A model generated the notes under the pieces. The model did no database searches, was not told the origin of the DNA, and was given only the letters and a program-made list of their open reading frames with translations. Shown piece after piece: positions 63,271 to 64,000 of a DNA stretch of 64,000 bases. A program made the translations under genes and the position numbers. This DNA is from Gammaproteobacteria bacterium (GTDB lineage: Bacteria; Pseudomonadota; Gammaproteobacteria; Eutrophobiales; Eutrophobiaceae). The stretch spans positions 28,696 through 92,695 of the forward strand of contig JAPOQU010000015.1 in assembly GCA_026710545.1 (NCBI GenBank), in the 5' to 3' direction. Every line of letters starts with the position of its first letter. Within the stretch, counting starts at the first letter, position 1.

Positions 63271-63948
63271 ATGGTAGGCGCCATGGGGAATGCGTATTTC
63301 GGTTCGAAAGCGACGACGGGGCTGTGCCAACCGTTGATTGCCATGATGCCGCCGCACAGTGTGTACATTGAGACGCACCTGGGCGGCGGGGCGATTATGC
63401 GGCGCAAGCCGGCGGCGCTGCGCAACATCGGGATTGACATTGATGGTCGGGCGCTGTCGGCGTTCGAGTGTGCGTATCCGGTGGAACTGGTACAGGGGTG
63501 TTGCCACCGGTTTTTAGCGGACTTCCCGTTCGACGGCACGGAGTTGGTGTACAGCGACCCGCCGTACCTGCGCAGCACGCGCAAGTCGGGGCGGCGTTAC
63601 CGGCACGATTACGAAGAGGGCGACCACGAGGCCTTGCTGGCGCTGCTCACGGGGTTGCCGTGTGCGGTGATGGTGTCGGGCTATCCCTCGGCGTTGTATG
63701 ACGAGCGGTTGTGTGGCTGGCGGTGCGTGTCGCTGCAGGTGATGAACCAGGCCGGGGTGGTCACGGAGAAGGTATGGTTCAACTTTGCACCGAGCCGGGT
63801 GCACTGGGCTGATTATGCGGGGCGCAATTTCACGCACCGCCAGCAGGTCAAGCGCAAGGCGGCGAATTGGGGCCGGCGGTATCGGGACCTGCCGCCGGCG
63901 GAGCGCCTGGCGGTGCTGGCGGCGATGCTGGCGGTGGAGGCGGAGTGA
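63271..63948 (+). CDS. D12-class DNA adenine methylase, phage-like
   Basis: The protein has motif I-like NAYFGSKATTGLCQPLIAMMP, THLGGGAIMRRKPAA and the catalytic SDPPYLRS, the alpha-class Dam/D12 layout. It lacks a paired nuclease and is very GC-rich, unlike the island, and compact members like this are usual in prophages and integrated plasmids. The ATG at 63283 (MGNAYFG) is as likely as the track start. A short frame follows at once, so this may be the first gene of a phage-type operon. Confidence 0.88.
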   Translation: MVGAMGNAYFGSKATTGLCQPLIAMMPPHSVYIETHLGGGAIMRRKPAALRNIGIDIDGRALSAFECAYPVELVQGCCHRFLADFPFDGTELVYSDPPYLRSTRKSGRRYRHDYEEGDHEALLALLTGLPCAVMVSGYPSALYDERLCGWRCVSLQVMNQAGVVTEKVWFNFAPSRVHWADYAGRNFTHRQQVKRKAANWGRRYRDLPPAERLAVLAAMLAVEAE

Positions 63949-63952
63949 GGGC

Positions 63953-64000
63953 ATGGCGAGCGTGAACAAGACCTCGCTGCGCACGGAGTTCGAGGCCATC
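63953..64000 (+). CDS. Start of a phage-like gene, 3' partial
   Basis: An ATG four bases after the methylase stop opens MASVNKTSLRTEFEAI to the window edge. GAGTGAGGGC just upstream could serve as the ribosome-binding site. The product cannot be named from 16 residues. Confidence 0.5.
   Translation, partial: MASVNKTSLRTEFEAI

Overview
The window looks like a chromosomal segment of a Gram-negative bacterium, most likely a proteobacterium. The evidence is squalene-hopene cyclase, a DUF5916 outer-membrane barrel protein, an RhlE-type helicase, Rieske dioxygenases and many small proteobacterial toxin-antitoxin families. A gammaproteobacterium is my best guess, but no rRNA or ribosomal gene is present to confirm it. 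A fused F420-precursor synthase (FbiC type) next to an LLM-class oxidoreductase suggests a soil, sediment or host-associated lineage with deazaflavin chemistry.

Region 1 (1-29 kb) is mostly GC-rich metabolic chromosome. It holds shc and a co-transcribed partner, ornithine cyclodeaminase, a UROD-like protein, a PLP ammonia-lyase, a UROD/MetE-like TIM barrel, a DAO-family oxidoreductase, rhlE, a DUF5916 protein, a secreted Cys-rich repeat protein, an LLM oxidoreductase, an FAH-family hydrolase, an M20 deacylase, fbiC, a Rieske alpha/beta pair and an SQR-like flavoprotein. Small insertions break it up: an HNH/methyltransferase restriction-modification pair beside a cyclodeaminase gene fragment, a Phd antitoxin with a gutted toxin, a Fic gene behind a duplicated palindromic promoter, and a BrnA antitoxin fused to a stub of its BrnT toxin.

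Region 2 (29-38 kb) is a toxin-antitoxin graveyard. FitAB and Phd/ParE look intact. Around them lie orphan antitoxins, truncated toxins, duplicated HTH genes, HicB pieces, a gene inactivated by one nonsense codon, and several dispersed repeats. Antitoxins survive more often than toxins.

Region 3 (38-63 kb) is a lower-GC defence island with insertion-sequence remnants (IS481, IS21, IS256 types). In order it holds a two-ATPase module whose second protein carries about eighteen 43-residue TPR-like repeats, two HNH nucleases, a membrane-anchored protein, a RES-domain protein, a PmeII-type restriction-modification pair, a nuclease with two paralogous small partners, an operon of an ApeA-like HEPN protein, a frameshifted gene and a DUF262/HNH protein, a P-loop NTPase, and an OLD-family ATPase/TOPRIM nuclease. 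The window ends in a GC-rich phage-like D12 adenine methylase. The best candidates for undescribed systems are the two-ATPase module (38.5-44.2 kb), the three-gene nuclease operon (51.0-53.1 kb) and the ApeA/DUF262 operon, whose middle gene is interrupted by a 7-bp tandem duplication (53.5-57.3 kb).
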